Of a stretch of 64,000 bases of DNA, positions 62,699-64,000 are shown piece after piece. How positions within the stretch are numbered: position 1 is the first letter of the stretch; every line of letters starts with the position of its first letter. The notes under the pieces were generated by a model. It had not been told where the DNA came from, made no database searches, and was given only the letters and a program-made list of their open reading frames with translations. The stretch is from an uncultured Pelagibacteraceae bacterium (GTDB lineage Bacteria > Pseudomonadota > Alphaproteobacteria > Pelagibacterales > Pelagibacteraceae), in contig CACKYY010000003.1 in assembly GCA_902604525.1 (NCBI GenBank), forward strand, positions 22,125-86,124, given 5' to 3'. A program made the translations under genes and the position numbers.

Positions 62699-63691
62699 AT
62701 GGCATTAGTACCTAGCGTTACGGCTCAAATTGACGAAAAAGAAATTTTCAGGGTTATTAGTAGTAATTTTAGCAAATTAGCTCCAGCTTATTATTTCTTG
62801 ATCAGCAATTGGTTAATAAGAGCATATAATGTTCATAAAGATATAGATAAATATATAATAATTATTTACCTAATTAATAAAGATTTGATTGTTTTTAGAA
62901 GAAACGGGTTGATTGTTGATTACAATACCTTTTACAAAGATAGATCAATAGAAATTGAGAAGATAAATTTAAGCGACATTTCAAAAGACCTAGAAATACC
63001 AAAAGAAAGTGTGAGAAGGAAAATCTTAGAATTAGAAAAAGAACGTGTAATTAAAAAAACTGGAAAAAAAATGTTTGTTAATAGGAGTACACTTGTTGCT
63101 ACCCAAGCAATAGACACCCTAAAAGATATGAGTTCTTTGTTATTTGAATTTAATAAATTATTAAAAAATGAAAAGGCTTTTACTATTGATCAGATTTCAT
63201 CCTCAATGAAAGAAAATTTTTCTTTTTGCTGGTATCAGTTTTATAAATTTATATTTGTTTATACCAACAGGTGGAGAAAAGAGGTGAAGGATCTGGAAAC
63301 TATGTGTATTGGAATTTTAGTAATGCTTAATGCATCTGAAAATAAGAGCTTCAAAGTAAAGGACTTAAATTTAAAAACATATCAAAAAAAAGTTATGGGT
63401 TCAGATGAAAGAGGTATGAATGCAATGTCTTTGTCTGACATCACAGGAATTCCAAGACCAACGGTTGTTAGAAAATTAAAATTTTTAATTAAAAATAATT
63501 ATATAACTATTAATGAAAAAAAACTGCTTTTTATAAATATTCAAGGTACAAATTTAAAACGAAGTTCTGAATTACAAGATGCAAATATTAAATCTTTAAG
63601 TAATTTTATTTTTAAAGTATTTAATCAAATTAAAATTATCGACTCGGGTAAAGATAAAGATGATGATTTTATTCCTAGTTACTTGAGATAA
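62699..63691 (+). CDS. Tandem winged-helix DNA-binding protein (duplicated)
   Basis: 330 residues without a clear named family. Two winged-helix regions: NLSDISKDLEIPKESVRRKI (about 90-109) with a basic wing to 130, and MSLSDITGIPRPTVVRKLKF (about 243-262) with a wing to 280. Each is preceded by an aromatic-rich helical segment (NFSKLAPAYYFLISNWLI at about 23-40; NFSFCWYQFYKFIFVYTNRW at about 173-192), so the protein looks like an internal duplication. Probably a cytoplasmic transcription factor. Divergent from the small anchored protein. Confidence 0.7.
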   Translation: MALVPSVTAQIDEKEIFRVISSNFSKLAPAYYFLISNWLIRAYNVHKDIDKYIIIIYLINKDLIVFRRNGLIVDYNTFYKDRSIEIEKINLSDISKDLEIPKESVRRKILELEKERVIKKTGKKMFVNRSTLVATQAIDTLKDMSSLLFEFNKLLKNEKAFTIDQISSSMKENFSFCWYQFYKFIFVYTNRWRKEVKDLETMCIGILVMLNASENKSFKVKDLNLKTYQKKVMGSDERGMNAMSLSDITGIPRPTVVRKLKFLIKNNYITINEKKLLFINIQGTNLKRSSELQDANIKSLSNFIFKVFNQIKIIDSGKDKDDDFIPSYLR

Positions 63692-64000
63692 TTAATTATT
63701 TTTTCTTAAGATATAAATAAAAATAAATCCAGTTATATACATTAGCAGTGCATAGGCTCCTGTTGGTACTATATAAGCTACATCATCAAATATTAATGTA
63801 GCCACAAATACTGCTAAAGTTCCATTCTGTAGACCACACTCTAATGCAATACATTTTTGTTGTGCTGCTCCTGATACAAACTTTTTAGCAATAAAATATG
63901 CTAAGACCATCATCACAACATTTAAAATTAATACTGCTAAACCTGCCTGAGCAAGGTAAGTAAAAATATTATCTTTTTCTTCAATCCATATTGCAATAAA
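63692..64000 (-). CDS. Bile acid:sodium symporter (SBF) family protein, 5'-truncated
   Basis: The C-terminal 102 residues are visible and the frame stays open to the window edge (begins FIAIWIEEKDNIFTYLAQAG). Membrane segments surround AQQKCIALECGLQNGTLAVFVA, the conserved E-x-G-x-Q-N motif of sodium-coupled SBF carriers. It imports an organic anion with sodium; the substrate is unknown. A GTG at 63916 is not the real start since the frame continues upstream. Confidence 0.8.
   Translation of the reverse strand, partial: FIAIWIEEKDNIFTYLAQAGLAVLILNVVMMVLAYFIAKKFVSGAAQQKCIALECGLQNGTLAVFVATLIFDDVAYIVPTGAYALLMYITGFIFIYILRKNN

Noticed and set aside
1..64000. CRISPR array, insertion sequence, prophage or integrase island
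   Set aside because: No regularly spaced repeats, transposase-like frames, phage genes or composition jumps; repeated short words are explained by AT-rich sequence.

Overview
The window looks like a stretch of chromosome from a SAR11 (Pelagibacterales) alphaproteobacterium. It is strongly AT-rich and packed: genes abut or overlap by 1 to 19 bp, and no gap exceeds about 210 bp. The gene set fits that group: taurine uptake and catabolism, a dimethylglycine/sarcosine dehydrogenase, single copies of TRAP, tripartite tricarboxylate (TTT) and amino-acid ABC importers, and a sodium symporter at the right edge. I saw no insertion sequence, prophage, CRISPR array, rRNA or toxin-antitoxin pair. The identification comes from gene content and style, not from a database search.

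Layout. 1-3 kb: 3' part of purL, then bolA and the monothiol glutaredoxin. 3-14.5 kb: mostly leftward housekeeping genes, namely a GT-C membrane glycosyltransferase, rpsD with its own promoter, an RNA methyltransferase, a DUF1989 protein, cimA, cysS, nadE, a class II DAHP synthase, glmS and a stand-alone GlmU acetyltransferase domain. 14.5-17.3 kb: gph and prpBC. 17.3-21 kb: an FkbM methyltransferase and nrdAB, with paired NrdR-like boxes and a LexA-like site upstream. 21-22.9 kb: phosphohexomutase and a DUF2061 protein. 22.9-28.9 kb: one leftward unit dctP-dctQ-dctM-dusA-tauE-malonyl-CoA decarboxylase, facing a CaiB/BaiF CoA-transferase. 30-38 kb: rpoZ, an MFS carrier, a 3-hydroxyisobutyrate dehydrogenase-like gene, a flavin oxidase-like gene, a secreted HExxH protein, a GYD protein, aldehyde dehydrogenase with DUF779, a tautomerase and a gamma-carbonic-anhydrase-like protein. 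38-46 kb: thioredoxin-fold protein, GT4 glycosyltransferase, TctC with a fused TctA-TctB permease, a PrpF-family isomerase, a heptosyltransferase-like GT9 and DUF6165. 46-51 kb: amino-acid ABC importer with a PhyH dioxygenase, then a SpeD-SpeE fusion, an MTA nucleosidase and apt. 51-64 kb: tRNA-Met, dimethylglycine dehydrogenase, galE, the taurine block (ald, tpa, tauABC), an Ldh2-type dehydrogenase, a tandem-HTH regulator and a truncated bile-acid:sodium-symporter-family gene.

How the genes work together. The taurine block is a near-complete route: TauABC imports taurine, Tpa moves its amino group to pyruvate, and Ald regenerates pyruvate and releases ammonium. The polyamine block is also coherent: SpeD-SpeE makes spermidine plus methylthioadenosine, the nucleosidase frees adenine, and Apt salvages it. 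The TRAP operon ending in malonyl-CoA decarboxylase, opposite a CoA-transferase, suggests uptake and activation of a malonate-like acid (inference).

The most striking non-coding pattern is shared by all four binding-protein importers in the window (TRAP, TTT, amino-acid ABC, taurine ABC). In each, a strong 11-13 bp hairpin sits exactly between the binding-protein gene and the membrane-component genes. This would let the binding protein be made in excess of the permease. The most unusual protein is TauC, which carries an insertion of about 375 residues in its first extracytoplasmic loop.
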